Positions 19,568 to 28,641 of a stretch of 64,000 nucleotides of DNA are shown piece by piece (positions within the stretch are counted from its first letter, which is position 1; each line of letters opens with the position of its first letter). Under the pieces are notes generated by a model. It worked only from the letters and a program-made list of their open reading frames with translations. It did not search any database and was not told the origin of the DNA. The stretch lies in contig NZ_QJSD01000002.1 of assembly GCF_003313245.1 (NCBI RefSeq), positions 186,001 to 250,000 of the forward strand, in the 5' to 3' direction. A program made the position numbers and the translations under genes. This DNA comes from Primorskyibacter marinus (GTDB lineage: Bacteria; Pseudomonadota; Alphaproteobacteria; Rhodobacterales; Rhodobacteraceae).

Positions 19568-20857
19568 TTGGACATTGCCACACGCGTCTGGAACCATAAA
19601 TGGAAAATCGACCCGATCATCCGATCCTTGATTGATACGGATTTTTACAAGCTGTTGATGTGTCAGTCAGTTTTCCGCAACAAACCCGATACGCAGGTTG
19701 TGTTCAGCCTCATCAACCGCTCCACGCAGGTTCCGCTTGCGAAGCTTATTGACGAAGGAGAGTTGCGCGAACAGCTGGATCATGTGCGCTCGCTTTCATT
19801 GTCGCGCGGTGAAAGCACCTGGCTGCGCGGCAACACGTTTTACGGCAAAAGGCAGATGTTCCGCCCCGATTTCATGGAATGGTTTGAAGGCATGCGCCTG
19901 CCGCCCTACCATCTGGAGCGTGTGGACGACCAATACGAACTGACATTCGAGGGCAGTTGGCCGGAGGTCATGCTGTGGGAAATCCCGGCGCTTGCCATCC
20001 TGATGGAATTGCGGGGCCGGGCGGTGCTGAACACGATGGGCCGGTTCGAACTTCAGATCCTCTACGCCCGCGCGATGACCAAGCTGTGGGAAAAGGTCGA
20101 GCGATTGCGCTCTGTTCCAAGTGCGCGCATTGCTGATTTCGGCACACGGCGCAGGCACAGCTTCTTGTGGCAGGACTGGTGTGTGCAGGCGATGACGGAA
20201 GGGCTGGGCGCAGGCTTTGTCGGGACGTCGAATTGCCTGATCGCCAAAAACCGGGATCTGGAGGCGATCGGCACCAACGCGCATGAATTGCCGATGGTTT
20301 ATGCGGCCTTGGCAGAGAGTGACACAGCCTTGGCCAATGCGCCCTATGATGTGCTTGCCGATTGGCATGAGGAACATGACGGCAATTTGCGGATCATTTT
20401 GCCAGATACTTATGGGACCGAAGGTTTTTTGCGCAACGCGCCCGATTGGCTGGCCGGTTGGACCGGTATTCGCATCGATTCCGGCGATCCCGCCACCGGT
20501 GCCGAAAGCGCGATCCGTTGGTGGAAAGAGCGTGGCGAAGATCCAACGCAGAAATTGGTGATCTTCTCGGACGGGCTGAATGAAGAGAAAATTCTGGAAT
20601 TGCATGCCCAGTTTGCGGGCCGGGTGCGCGTGTCCTTCGGTTGGGGCACTTTGCTGACCAATGATTTCCGTGGCTTGACCAAGGACGACCGGCTCGCGCC
20701 CTTCAGTCTTGTGTGCAAGGCAATCAGTGCCGAAGGCCGCCCGACCGTGAAGCTGTCAGACAATCCAAACAAGGCGATGGGACCGGCGGAAGAGATCGCC
20801 CGATACAAGCGCGTGTTCGGCGTGGGCGATCAGACCCGGATGGATGTCGTGGTCTGA
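19568..20857 (+). CDS. pncB: Nicotinate phosphoribosyltransferase PncB
   Basis: 429 residues. The enzyme makes nicotinate mononucleotide from nicotinate and PRPP with ATP hydrolysis. Features include SLIDTDFYKLLMCQ near residue 20, GTRRRHSFLWQDW near 195 carrying the histidine that is phosphorylated in this family, FVGTSNCLIAK near 220, GIRIDSGDPATGAE near 300 and FSDGLNEEKI near 334. The start appears to be TTG at 19568, nine bases after GAGG; no in-frame ATG lies close by before the conserved region. It completes salvage begun by PncA. Confidence 0.94.
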   Translation: MDIATRVWNHKWKIDPIIRSLIDTDFYKLLMCQSVFRNKPDTQVVFSLINRSTQVPLAKLIDEGELREQLDHVRSLSLSRGESTWLRGNTFYGKRQMFRPDFMEWFEGMRLPPYHLERVDDQYELTFEGSWPEVMLWEIPALAILMELRGRAVLNTMGRFELQILYARAMTKLWEKVERLRSVPSARIADFGTRRRHSFLWQDWCVQAMTEGLGAGFVGTSNCLIAKNRDLEAIGTNAHELPMVYAALAESDTALANAPYDVLADWHEEHDGNLRIILPDTYGTEGFLRNAPDWLAGWTGIRIDSGDPATGAESAIRWWKERGEDPTQKLVIFSDGLNEEKILELHAQFAGRVRVSFGWGTLLTNDFRGLTKDDRLAPFSLVCKAISAEGRPTVKLSDNPNKAMGPAEEIARYKRVFGVGDQTRMDVVV

Positions 20858-20866
20858 CGGGGCCGC

Positions 20867-21286
20867 CTAACTGTCATCGACACGGCCACGCAGGGCCTTG
20901 ACCTCACTTCTGGCTTTCTTGGCCTCGACGCGTTTACGCTTTTGATTGAGGGATACCTTGGTGGGTATGCGCCGCTTGGGTTTTTCCAGCGCCTTGCGGA
21001 TCAACTCCGCCAGCCGGTCGCGGGCAATCTCGCGGTTGCGTGTCTGTGACCGGGTTTCTTCCACCTGTAGGATCAGCGCCCCCTCTTTCGTCCAGCGACG
21101 CCCAGCCAGCCGCCGCAAGCGCCGCTTCACGGGGTCGGGTAAGTTGGGCGAGCGTTCCGCCTCGAACCGCAACTCAACTGCGCTGGACACCTTGTTGACG
21201 TTCTGCCCACCCGGCCCGGACGCGCGGATGAACTGCTCTGTCAGCTCCCAGTCTTCGATGGTGATCTGTTCATTGATGCGCAACAT
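20867..21286 (-). CDS. arfB: Peptidyl-tRNA hydrolase ArfB (alternative ribosome-rescue factor)
   Basis: 139 residues, the usual ArfB/YaeJ length. It enters stalled ribosomes lacking a full codon and hydrolyses peptidyl-tRNA. The release-factor GGQ motif is in IRASGPGGQNVNKVSSAVEL near residue 25, and the required positively charged C-terminal tail is present (KPKRRIPTKVSLNQKRKRVEAKKARSEV, residues about 100-128). There is no good ribosome-binding site before the ATG at 21286. Upstream on the same strand lie a strong terminator and an 18-codon ORF with an unusually perfect ribosome-binding site. Confidence 0.95.
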   Translation of the reverse strand: MLRINEQITIEDWELTEQFIRASGPGGQNVNKVSSAVELRFEAERSPNLPDPVKRRLRRLAGRRWTKEGALILQVEETRSQTRNREIARDRLAELIRKALEKPKRRIPTKVSLNQKRKRVEAKKARSEVKALRGRVDDS

Positions 21287-21336
21287 CGGGTTTCTTTAGC
21301 AGGCAAAAAGCGGAATGTCCCGACCGGCGGAACAAT

Positions 21337-21369
21337 ACAAAAAGGGCCGCCCAAATACGGACGGCCCTT
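21337..21369 (-). terminator. Strong intrinsic terminator between the 18-codon ORF and arfB
   Basis: On the minus strand AAGGGCCG (21369-21362) pairs with CGGCCCTT (21349-21342), and the hairpin is followed directly by TTTTTGTATTG. It would end transcripts from yhhQ or the small ORF about 50 bases before arfB. An upstream GCCCTT (minus strand, opposite 21430-21435) could pair with the 5' arm instead, so an attenuator is possible. Confidence 0.8.
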
Positions 21370-21439
21370 CGAGAACTCGGGAGGCGGGGGTCGGTTCAGA
21401 CTCTCGCCAATTCGGATTTTGGTTCTGCCAAGGGCTGCC

Positions 21440-21496
21440 CTAGCAGGTCATCCTCCAAACTGTTCCGACACCTCTCTCCAACATCTCTCTCGACAC
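21440..21496 (-). CDS. 18-codon ORF with a perfect extended Shine-Dalgarno
   Basis: GTG at 21496-21494 opens an 18-residue frame (MSREMLERGVGTVWRMTC) ending at TAG 21440. Seven bases upstream is GGAGG inside GAAAGGAGGTGATCC, complementary to the recalled 16S rRNA 3' end over its whole length. I do not recognise the peptide. A terminator lies 71 bases downstream, making a compact ORF-terminator unit before arfB that looks like a leader peptide or a dual-function small RNA. The peptide itself is unproven; the ribosome-binding site is the evidence. Confidence 0.5.
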   Translation of the reverse strand: MSREMLERGVGTVWRMTC

Positions 21497-21583
21497 TGGA
21501 TCACCTCCTTTCAGCTGTTTCAAAACGCAACTTCAAGGTGGCACGGAAAGTGCCGGACGCAAAATGTTTTTTTTGTGATGGCG

Positions 21584-22213
21584 TCAGGCTGTGGCGCGTT
21601 TGCCTTCCAAGTAGACCGTGATCGCCCGGAACGGCACCAGTGCGATCAGCGCGAGGCACAGTTTCACAAGCCAGTCGGCACAGGCAAGCGAGACCCAAAG
21701 CGGCACCATCGGACCCACCCCCAGAAGGGGCAACGGCTCGGCAGCCCAGGATACGTCATTGGATGGCTCAAGGACGGTCAGCGCGCCGGAAAACGCAATG
21801 GTGAAGAACAACGCTGTGTCTATCGACGACCCTACCAGCGTCGAGGCCAACGGCGCGCGCCACCAGCGACCTTGCCGCAAACGATCAAAGAGTGCGACAT
21901 CCAGAAGCTGCGCGGTCAGGAAGGCCGCGCCGGACCCGATCGCGATCCGCAGTGTGACCAGCGGGCCGAATTCGCCCATGATCTGCGTGCCGATCAGTGA
22001 ACAGATCACCCCCACGACGAAACCGGCGATCACGACCTTTCGGGCGGGGCCTGCGCCGTAAACGCGGTTCATCACATCGGTGACAAGAAAGGCCAGCGGG
22101 TAGGTGAATGCACCCCATGTCAGCCATTGGCCGAACAGGAATTGCACCAGAATATTGGAGGCCACAACAATGGCGGCCATGGCAAGAATGCCGGGAAGAT
22201 GTCTGCGGGTCAT
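21584..22213 (-). CDS. yhhQ: Queuosine precursor transporter family protein (YhhQ/DUF165)
   Basis: 209 residues from the ATG at 22213 (MTRRHLPGILAM); the open frame further upstream gives a non-homologous start. About six membrane segments are visible (for example LPGILAMAAIVVASNILV, VVIAGFVVGVICSLIGTQIMG, WVSLACADWLVKLCLALIAL). TYPLAFLVTDVMNRVYG and the VGSSIDTALFFTIAFSG segment are hallmarks of the YhhQ family, which imports 7-cyano- or 7-aminomethyl-7-deazaguanine for tRNA queuosine. No queuosine gene neighbours it, so the substrate is taken from the family alone. Confidence 0.88.
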   Translation of the reverse strand: MTRRHLPGILAMAAIVVASNILVQFLFGQWLTWGAFTYPLAFLVTDVMNRVYGAGPARKVVIAGFVVGVICSLIGTQIMGEFGPLVTLRIAIGSGAAFLTAQLLDVALFDRLRQGRWWRAPLASTLVGSSIDTALFFTIAFSGALTVLEPSNDVSWAAEPLPLLGVGPMVPLWVSLACADWLVKLCLALIALVPFRAITVYLEGKRATA

Positions 22214-22304
22214 GAAACTGGTCCGTTTTTGCAAGGTAGCGGAGACTTGGCCCCCGAATCCCCGAGGACTGGGTCTGATACCCAGCGCCTGCGAGCAAAT
22301 CAAG

Positions 22305-23186
22305 TCAGTCGGTGACGATGTATTCCACCAGTTCCGTACGCTGAAAGAATTTGAAGTTGTCGTCAGAGATCATCGTCAGCCGTATGCCCTGTGCGTCCTG
22401 CCAGACGGCGATCCCTTCAAGGTTGTCATGTTTCCAGGTTATCGTCTCTAGCAGCGTTTCGGTTTCGGTGATCCTGTCGCCGTCCAGCGTGAAACGGCGC
22501 ACGCGGTTTCGAAACCCAAAGCCCGAAAATTCGCGTTCCAGCAGGTAGAGCCGCCCTTCAGGGCCGAAATCCGCCCCTACGGGCAAGAAACCACCCGAGC
22601 GCGGAATTGTGAAAGGGATGGACCATGCGCTGCCGTCAAACCGGTATACGGGAAAGGAGCGGGTCAATTGGCCCGATCGTTCCGGGATGGCATAGACCCG
22701 TCCCGCTTCGTCTACCGCCAGCGCTTCCAGTCCGGCATTGTGCTGCAAGCTGGGGAAATCTTCAGCAATCGGCACCCAGGTCGCCTTGTCGAAGCTGGGA
22801 TAGGCAACAACCCGGTGGAACGCTTCGAGCGAGACATACCGGCATCCGTCAGGGGCAATGGCCAGTCCTTCGGCGTCGCCACCGCCACCGATCAACGTGC
22901 CGTCATAGTCGCGCAATGCGGCGATGGGATTGGCCACTATGCCTGTGATCCGTCCATCCGTTCGCTCAAGTCGGGCCGTTACATAGCTGCCGCGGTCGCT
23001 GATTGCGTAAAGCGTTTGCCCGTCATCCGAAACTTCCAGACCCGAGAAGCCGCCAAACCGTTCGCCCTCGCCTTGCCAGACGTAAGACCCGATCAGCCGC
23101 GCGTTTTGACCCGGATCTGCGAAAGCGTTCAGCGTTGACAAAAGCCCGAGGGCACCGGCTAGCGCGCCGACAATACGGCGGCGCAT
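22305..23186 (-). CDS. Secreted esterase-like/phytase-like domain protein
   Basis: 293 residues with a signal peptide ([18 protein letters not shown], about residues 6-23). The mature part fits the 'esterase-like activity of phytase' beta-propeller family: [24 protein letters not shown] near residue 45, [12 protein letters not shown] near 103, [20 protein letters not shown] near 150, and [15 protein letters not shown] near 254 are the repeated acidic blade motifs. Substrate unknown. Its 5' end overlaps the 3' end of mepA by 28 bases, so the two are probably co-transcribed. Confidence 0.8.
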   Translation of the reverse strand: MRRRIVGALAGALGLLSTLNAFADPGQNARLIGSYVWQGEGERFGGFSGLEVSDDGQTLYAISDRGSYVTARLERTDGRITGIVANPIAALRDYDGTLIGGGGDAEGLAIAPDGCRYVSLEAFHRVVAYPSFDKATWVPIAEDFPSLQHNAGLEALAVDEAGRVYAIPERSGQLTRSFPVYRFDGSAWSIPFTIPRSGGFLPVGADFGPEGRLYLLEREFSGFGFRNRVRRFTLDGDRITETETLLETITWKHDNLEGIAVWQDAQGIRLTMISDDNFKFFQRTELVEYIVTD

Positions 23187-24070
23187 TGACGGGGAAGGTC
23201 AGCCAAGGTCAGTTCGCGTTTCGGCTTGGGCTTGGGCGCGTTGGGATCCGGCGGTGGCGGGTTGAGGATGTTGTTCACCCAGCTTTTGGCATCTGCGCAG
23301 CCATCGCCAGCAGGCGGCGGCGTTTGGTCAACGCAGCCCGTCGCGCCACGGGGGCAGCGCAGGCGTACATGGAAATGGTAGTGATGCCCGTACCAGGGCC
23401 GGATCTTGTTCAGCCAGGCCCGGTCGCCGGTTTCGTCATTGCACATCTGCACCTTGGCACCGGGGAAGATGAAGATCCGGGCCACGCGCGGATCCTGTGC
23501 CGCTGCTTTGACGATCTCGTGGTGGGCGCGGGTCCAGTTGCTGTTGGTATACGCACCGCGCTCTCGCCGCATGGAGATTGACGAGATGTTTTCACGGGCG
23601 GAAACGCTGAGGTTCAGGTTATCCGCCGGGCGCAGCCATACATCGGCGTCAAGACCGACCTGATGGCTGGCATGGCCGGACAGCATGGGCCCGCCGCGCG
23701 GCTGGCTGAAATCGCCGAAATACAGACCGTTCCAACCCGGCTGCTGCGCGGCTTTCCGGCTGAGGCTCTTGGCGAAATCCACCAGTTCCGGGTGGCCCCA
23801 GTTGCGGTTTCTGGACAGGCGCATTGCCTGCCAGGTCGGACCGCTTTCTGCCAGTTGCTCACCGCCGGCAAGGCACCCTTTGGCGTAACTGCCATAGGGC
23901 GCAGGCGATTGCCCGGACCCTCCGGCCTCGTTCCCGAAAAGCTGCTTGGCGCTTTTCGAACTGAGCACACCGGCTGAACTTCCGACAGTCTCTATGGTCT
24001 TTTCTGTTTTGCCTCCACCGCAGGCGGCAAGGCCCAGGGCCAGTGCAAGGCCGGTCAAAATGCGGATCAT
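23159..24070 (-). CDS. mepA: Penicillin-insensitive murein endopeptidase MepA (lipoprotein)
   Basis: 303 residues. MepA cleaves the D-Ala to meso-diaminopimelate cross-links of peptidoglycan. A lipobox ends the signal peptide (ALGLAAC, Cys17), so it is likely membrane-anchored. Zinc ligands of the LAS peptidase fold are present: [17 protein letters not shown] near residue 131 (H...D) and the HxH in [10 protein letters not shown] near 230. The C-terminal region is proline/lysine rich ([16 protein letters not shown]). It overlaps the upstream transporter gene as ATGA and the downstream esterase-like gene by 28 bases. Confidence 0.92.
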   Translation of the reverse strand: MIRILTGLALALGLAACGGGKTEKTIETVGSSAGVLSSKSAKQLFGNEAGGSGQSPAPYGSYAKGCLAGGEQLAESGPTWQAMRLSRNRNWGHPELVDFAKSLSRKAAQQPGWNGLYFGDFSQPRGGPMLSGHASHQVGLDADVWLRPADNLNLSVSARENISSISMRRERGAYTNSNWTRAHHEIVKAAAQDPRVARIFIFPGAKVQMCNDETGDRAWLNKIRPWYGHHYHFHVRLRCPRGATGCVDQTPPPAGDGCADAKSWVNNILNPPPPDPNAPKPKPKRELTLADLPRQCAAVLSAR

Positions 24071-25404
24071 GCTGCTCGATCTCCGTCGCTTTTGACATAG
24101 AATAGCAGAAAAAGCCCCAGAAGAAACAGCGCGATCAGCGGCGTCACGCCAAGTTGCTGCGATCCGGTCAGTTGGGTCGCGACGGCGACGCTTGCCGGGG
24201 CGATGAAACTGGTCGCTTTCCCGGCCAGAGCAAACAGGCCAAACCCCTCTGCCATATGGCCGGGCCGGGCTTGCCGGACCATCATCGTGCGGCTGGCCGA
24301 CTGGATGACACCGCCCGCCGCGCCAATGATCGCGCCAAGCGTCAGGAATGTGATGTCAGGCAACCGAGAGCCTTCGGCAACCACGATCCCGAACAACGTT
24401 TCGCGGCTGACAAGGGTGATCGCGATCGCGACGAAGGTCAGGACGATGATGCAGGTGGTAATTACCGGCTTGGGGCCGAATATCGCATCTGCTCGCCCGC
24501 CGATCCAGGCAAAGATTGCACCCGCGATGATGGCGATGATCCCGAACATTCCGGTATCCACAACGCCCCAACCCAACACGCCCGCCGCGTAGATGCCGCC
24601 AAACGCGTACATTCCGTTCAACGCGTCGCGATAGAGCATCGACGAGCCGAGATAGGCGAAAAGCGACGGCGTGCGCGGCAGGTTCCGAATGGTCGAGCCC
24701 AACTGACGCATCGCCTTGCCGAATGCGCCTGTGGGCCGGGCCATGCGGCGTGGTTCGCGCACAAACAGGAAGAACGGCACCATGAATAGCGCGTACCAAA
24801 GGGCGGTCAATGGCCCGACAAACCGGGTTCCCTCGCGCTGTACGGGGTCGAAACCAAGGATCGGCTCGATCCCCAGAATTGTGCGCCCGGTGTCGGCGCT
24901 GTCTGCAAACAGCGTCAGCATGATGACAAGCGCCAGCAAGCCGCCGACATAGCCAAAGGCCCAGCCATTGCCGGAAAGTTTGCCGATGTCCTCGCGGGGG
25001 CCAAGGTCTGGCAACATGGAGTTGGTGAAGATCGTCGCCATCTCCATTCCGACCAGCCCGATGGCAAAAAACATCAGCGTGAAAAGCAGGTTGAAATCAT
25101 CCGGGGCGGCGAACCAAAGCATGCCCGCGCCGATGACATACATGGCCGAGAACAGCCAAATCCACCTGATGCGGTTGCCCGAGATGTCGGCCAATGCGCC
25201 AAGAACCGGGGCAAGAACCGCTATCGCCAACCCCGCGACGGTGATGCCGTAGCCCCAAGCGGCCTGCGCGCCCGCGCCGTCATCGAGCAATTCCTTGACA
25301 TATGGTCCGAAGATGAAAGTGATAAGCAACGTGTTGTAGGGCTGGCTTGCCCAGTCAAAGAAGAACCAGCCCCAGATCCGCTTGCGCAGAGATAACGTTG
25401 CCAC
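24067..25404 (-). CDS. MFS transporter, UMF1-type
   Basis: 445 residues when started at the GTG at 25404 (followed by ATLSLRKRIWGW), which has a G-rich stretch upstream; no ATG is available, and the open frame further upstream is not protein-like. About twelve membrane segments can be counted. The N-terminal WGWFFFDWASQPYNTLLITFIFGPYV is the signature of the UMF1 (Atg22-like) branch of the major facilitator superfamily. Substrate unknown. It precedes mepA with an ATGA overlap. Confidence 0.85.
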   Translation of the reverse strand: MATLSLRKRIWGWFFFDWASQPYNTLLITFIFGPYVKELLDDGAGAQAAWGYGITVAGLAIAVLAPVLGALADISGNRIRWIWLFSAMYVIGAGMLWFAAPDDFNLLFTLMFFAIGLVGMEMATIFTNSMLPDLGPREDIGKLSGNGWAFGYVGGLLALVIMLTLFADSADTGRTILGIEPILGFDPVQREGTRFVGPLTALWYALFMVPFFLFVREPRRMARPTGAFGKAMRQLGSTIRNLPRTPSLFAYLGSSMLYRDALNGMYAFGGIYAAGVLGWGVVDTGMFGIIAIIAGAIFAWIGGRADAIFGPKPVITTCIIVLTFVAIAITLVSRETLFGIVVAEGSRLPDITFLTLGAIIGAAGGVIQSASRTMMVRQARPGHMAEGFGLFALAGKATSFIAPASVAVATQLTGSQQLGVTPLIALFLLGLFLLFYVKSDGDRAA

Positions 25405-25462
25405 AGTGACGGTCCCCCGGACTTGAAAGTTGCGCGACCCTGCCCCTGTGCGACTGGAAGTG

Positions 25463-25999
25463 TCAATCCTGCTTCGGTGGCCAGGGGCGTTGATCCTCGG
25501 CGGCGATCCAGGCCCGGATCCAGTCGGGCAGGGGCGGCGATGTGGGATTGGTGCCCAATGCCGCGGCCACCTGAGCCGGGGGGACAATTCCGTCAGGGCC
25601 GGTTACCGCCGTCCGGTAAAGGCTCTGATTGGCGCAAGCGCCGTCCTTGCGCCACATTGACTGGTCCAGATAAATGAACCTTTCGTCCCAGCCCACAAGC
25701 CGACTGCGCATCTCGACCACGTCGAACATACGGATGCGGCGGCGATAGCGCACCGAAACGCCGGCAACCGTCAAGCCCCAGCGCTGGCGTCGCAACACCC
25801 CGATCAATCCGGTGCGCTGCGCCAGAGGAATGCGTCCCAGATCATAGATCGTCAGCGTCCGGCCGTTGTTCAGTTCGGCCCAAAGGTCGATGTCCCAAGG
25901 CAGACACATATGGCGCGATACATGGGTGCCGGTGGGCGCAAGCCTGGACGCCTTGCGATTGATCACCAACTCTTTGGCCATGCGAATGAACGGGTACAT
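25463..25999 (-). CDS. Hot-dog fold thioesterase-like protein
   Basis: 178 residues. The central part matches the 4HBT/THEM6-like acyl-CoA thioesterase group: HMCLPWDIDLWAELNNGRTLTIYDLGRIPLAQRTGL (residues about 31-66, here read as separate motifs WDIDLWAELNNGR and YDLGR), then GVSVRYRRRIRMFD near 80 and the SMWRKDGACANQSLYRT strand near 113. The usual catalytic D/E of 4HBT_2 is plausible in the DLWAELNNG helix. Substrate unknown. It is divergent from yggT. Confidence 0.7.
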   Translation of the reverse strand: MYPFIRMAKELVINRKASRLAPTGTHVSRHMCLPWDIDLWAELNNGRTLTIYDLGRIPLAQRTGLIGVLRRQRWGLTVAGVSVRYRRRIRMFDVVEMRSRLVGWDERFIYLDQSMWRKDGACANQSLYRTAVTGPDGIVPPAQVAAALGTNPTSPPLPDWIRAWIAAEDQRPWPPKQD

Positions 26000-26130
26000 C
26001 GGCAGTCTCCTTTTGCCGCACTACCTGAGCAGGGCTGCCGCGCGCGTCAATTGCAACCTTGCGGCACTCTTGCCCTTTGGGCCCTGCGCCATTACCTGTG
26101 CCAGCGGTACAGACCGTAAGGATATCCCGT

Positions 26131-26424
26131 ATGCAATCGCTCTTTCAGATCCTAATGCTGCTGCTGGACATCGTCTGGTTCATCATCATCGCGCATGTCA
26201 TCATGAGTTGGCTGATCAGTTTTCAGGTGCTCAATCTGCGGCAGCCGCTGGTGGCACAGATCTGGGACGGTCTCAACCGTCTGCTTGAACCGATCTATGG
26301 CCGCATTCGCCAGATCCTGCCGGCGATGGGCGGATTGGACTTGGCACCGCTGGTGGCGCTGGTCGCGGTTTACGCAATTCGCATCATTCTGGCGAATAAC
26401 GCGGCACTGTTCTACAGCTACTGA
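26131..26424 (+). CDS. yggT: YggT-family membrane protein
   Basis: 97 residues from ATG 26131; the open frame starts earlier but AAGGAT just upstream supports this start. Two hydrophobic segments, about residues 5-28 (FQILMLLLDIVWFIIIAHV) and 72-90 (LAPLVALVAVYAIRIILA), flank a conserved LNRLLEPIYGRIRQILPAMGGLDLAPL loop typical of YggT/Ycf19 proteins, here split as LNRLLEPIYGRIR and LPAMGGLDLAPL. Members are linked to osmotic tolerance, cell division and membrane organisation; the precise role is unknown. Confidence 0.88.
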   Translation: MQSLFQILMLLLDIVWFIIIAHVIMSWLISFQVLNLRQPLVAQIWDGLNRLLEPIYGRIRQILPAMGGLDLAPLVALVAVYAIRIILANNAALFYSY

Positions 26425-26547
26425 ACCCATGTCCTTTTGGGCGTTCGCTGGAATTGCCTTACGAACCCGGCGGCGCGGCCTTGTTTCACGAGACTTGGTA
26501 TGTGATTGTCGGCATCAGAGCAGATGTAGATAATAAAGCAGGTTTTC

Positions 26548-28611
26548 ATGCCCCGCGACTCCGCCAGCGCCGACGTGCTGCTAAGCGATGTATTTGGTTT
26601 TGGTGCCTTCCGTCCAGGCCAGGAAGAGATCGTTCGCGCCGTCGCTGATGGCAGCAATGTGTTGGCGATCATGCCGACTGGCGGAGGCAAGTCCCTGTGT
26701 TTCCAACTGCCCGCGCTGATGCGCGACGGCGTGACGGTGGTGATCTCGCCGCTGATCGCGCTGATGCGGGATCAGGTGCGCGGATTGCGCGAGTCGGGCG
26801 TTGCCGCCGGTGCGCTGACCTCTGGCAATACGCCGGAAGAAACGGAAACCGTCTGGCAAGAGCTTGAATCCGGCGCGCTGAAGCTGCTGTATCTCGCGCC
26901 TGAACGGCTGGCGGCAGGTGGGACCATCTCGATGTTGCGCCGCATCGGCGTGTCGATGATCGCGGTGGACGAGGCGCATTGCGTCAGTCAATGGGGCCAT
27001 GATTTCCGGCCCGACTACCTGCGCATCGGCGAGTTGCGTGAATTGCTGGACGTGCCGGTTGCCGCCTTCACCGCCACGGCCGATGCGGAAACGCAGGACG
27101 AGATCGTCACGCGCCTCTTTGCCGGGGTAGAGCCTCAACGCTTCTTGCGCGGGTTTGACCGGCCCAATATCCACCTGGCCTTTGCCGGCAAGGATGGTCC
27201 CCGGCGGCAGATCCTTGATTTTGCCGAGGCGCGCAAGGGACAGTCCGGCATCGTCTATTGCGGCACACGCGCGAAGACCGAAGGCCTGTCCGGTGCCCTT
27301 CGTCAGGTCGGGCACAACGCGTGTTTCTACCATGGCGGAATGGATGCCGAGGATCGCCGCGCGGTCGAGTCGCGCTTTGCCCGAGAGGATGGGTTGATCG
27401 TTGTGGCGACTGTTGCCTTCGGGATGGGCGTCGACAAGCCCGACATCCGCTGGGTCGCCCATGCCGATCTGCCCAAAAGCATCGAGGCCTATTATCAGGA
27501 AATCGGGCGCGCCGGGCGCGATGGTGGCCCGGCCGAAACGTTGACCCTGTTCGGCCCCGAAGATATTCGCCTGCGCCGCAGCCAGATTGACGAAGGGCTG
27601 GCCCCGCCCGAACGCCGCGCTGCCGATCACGGGCGGCTGAACGCCTTGCTGGGTCTGGCCGAGGCGCTGCACTGTCGCCGTCAAACGTTGCTGGGCTATT
27701 TTGGCGAGACCGACGTATCCTGCGGGAATTGCGATCTTTGCGACCAGCCTGCCGAAGTGTTCGACGGAACAGAGGCCGTGCGAAAGGCGCTGTCGGCTGC
27801 ATTGCGTACTGGCGAATATTTCGGCGCGGGCCATCTGATCGATATTCTCACCGGGAATCTGACCGAGAAGGTTCGCGACAAGGGGCATGATCGCCTGCCC
27901 ACTTTCGGGGTAGGACGCGAATTTGACAAGCGCGGCTGGCAGGCGCTGTTCCGGCAGATGATGGGACACGATCTGCTGCGCCCCGATCCCGAACGCCACG
28001 GTGCGCTGCGCATGACGGATGCGGCCCTGCCACTCTTGCGCGGCGAGGCGCAGATCGACCTTCGGCGCGACAGTATTCGCGCGGCGTCGTCCAGTCGCAG
28101 ACCCGCCGTCAAGGCGATGGTCAGCGAAGAGGACGCGCCGCTTCTGTCGGCGCTGAAGGCCAAACGCCGCGCCCTGGCAGAGGCAGCGCGGGTGCCTGCC
28201 TACATTATCTTCAACGATCGGACGCTGGTGGAAATGGCCGAGACACGGCCCGGAACGCTTGACCAGATGGCGCGTATCGGTGGGGTCGGCGCGAAAAAGC
28301 TGGAAAGCTACGGCGTTGCATTTCTGGAGGTCATCACAGGGGCCCAAGAAGACATGCACCCGGTGCGGCGCAAGATGGCCGGCCGCCCGTCAGCAGGCCT
28401 GTTTGACCGGTTGCAAGAAGCACAGGCGCGACTGTCTCGTGGCGAGGACGGAACCGAGAAATATCTAAGTTGCACTACGGCCACCTTGCGGCACATCGCC
28501 GAGCGGCGCCCCGGCACGGCATCGGACCTTGAGGCAATTCAGGGCATGGGCGCGCAAAAGGTGGCGCGGTTCGGCCCGGCATTTCTGGACGCGATCCACG
28601 AAGCGGGCTAA
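26548..28611 (+). CDS. recQ: ATP-dependent DNA helicase RecQ with two HRDC domains
   Basis: 687 residues. RecQ unwinds DNA 3' to 5' in recombination repair. Motifs: 0 (FGFGAFRPGQEEIV), I (MPTGGGKSLCFQLP), II (AVDEAHCVSQWGHDFRPDY), VI (YQEIGRAGRDG), the zinc cysteines (LHCRRQ...CGNCDLC near residue 372-395), then RQC. The C-terminus holds two HRDC-like domains, about residues 530-595 and 620-687, ending in the helix-hairpin-helix-like GGVGAKKLESYG and QGMGAQKVARFG. The second HRDC is more than E. coli RecQ has, though duplicates occur in other bacteria. Confidence 0.96.
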   Translation: MPRDSASADVLLSDVFGFGAFRPGQEEIVRAVADGSNVLAIMPTGGGKSLCFQLPALMRDGVTVVISPLIALMRDQVRGLRESGVAAGALTSGNTPEETETVWQELESGALKLLYLAPERLAAGGTISMLRRIGVSMIAVDEAHCVSQWGHDFRPDYLRIGELRELLDVPVAAFTATADAETQDEIVTRLFAGVEPQRFLRGFDRPNIHLAFAGKDGPRRQILDFAEARKGQSGIVYCGTRAKTEGLSGALRQVGHNACFYHGGMDAEDRRAVESRFAREDGLIVVATVAFGMGVDKPDIRWVAHADLPKSIEAYYQEIGRAGRDGGPAETLTLFGPEDIRLRRSQIDEGLAPPERRAADHGRLNALLGLAEALHCRRQTLLGYFGETDVSCGNCDLCDQPAEVFDGTEAVRKALSAALRTGEYFGAGHLIDILTGNLTEKVRDKGHDRLPTFGVGREFDKRGWQALFRQMMGHDLLRPDPERHGALRMTDAALPLLRGEAQIDLRRDSIRAASSSRRPAVKAMVSEEDAPLLSALKAKRRALAEAARVPAYIIFNDRTLVEMAETRPGTLDQMARIGGVGAKKLESYGVAFLEVITGAQEDMHPVRRKMAGRPSAGLFDRLQEAQARLSRGEDGTEKYLSCTTATLRHIAERRPGTASDLEAIQGMGAQKVARFGPAFLDAIHEAG

Positions 28612-28641
28612 GTCCATGGATGGATTTTGAAAGGGGTTGAT

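Noticed and set aside
26581-28359. 592-codon open frame on the minus strand across recQ
   Set aside because: Mirror image of recQ with no recognisable domain or ribosome-binding site.
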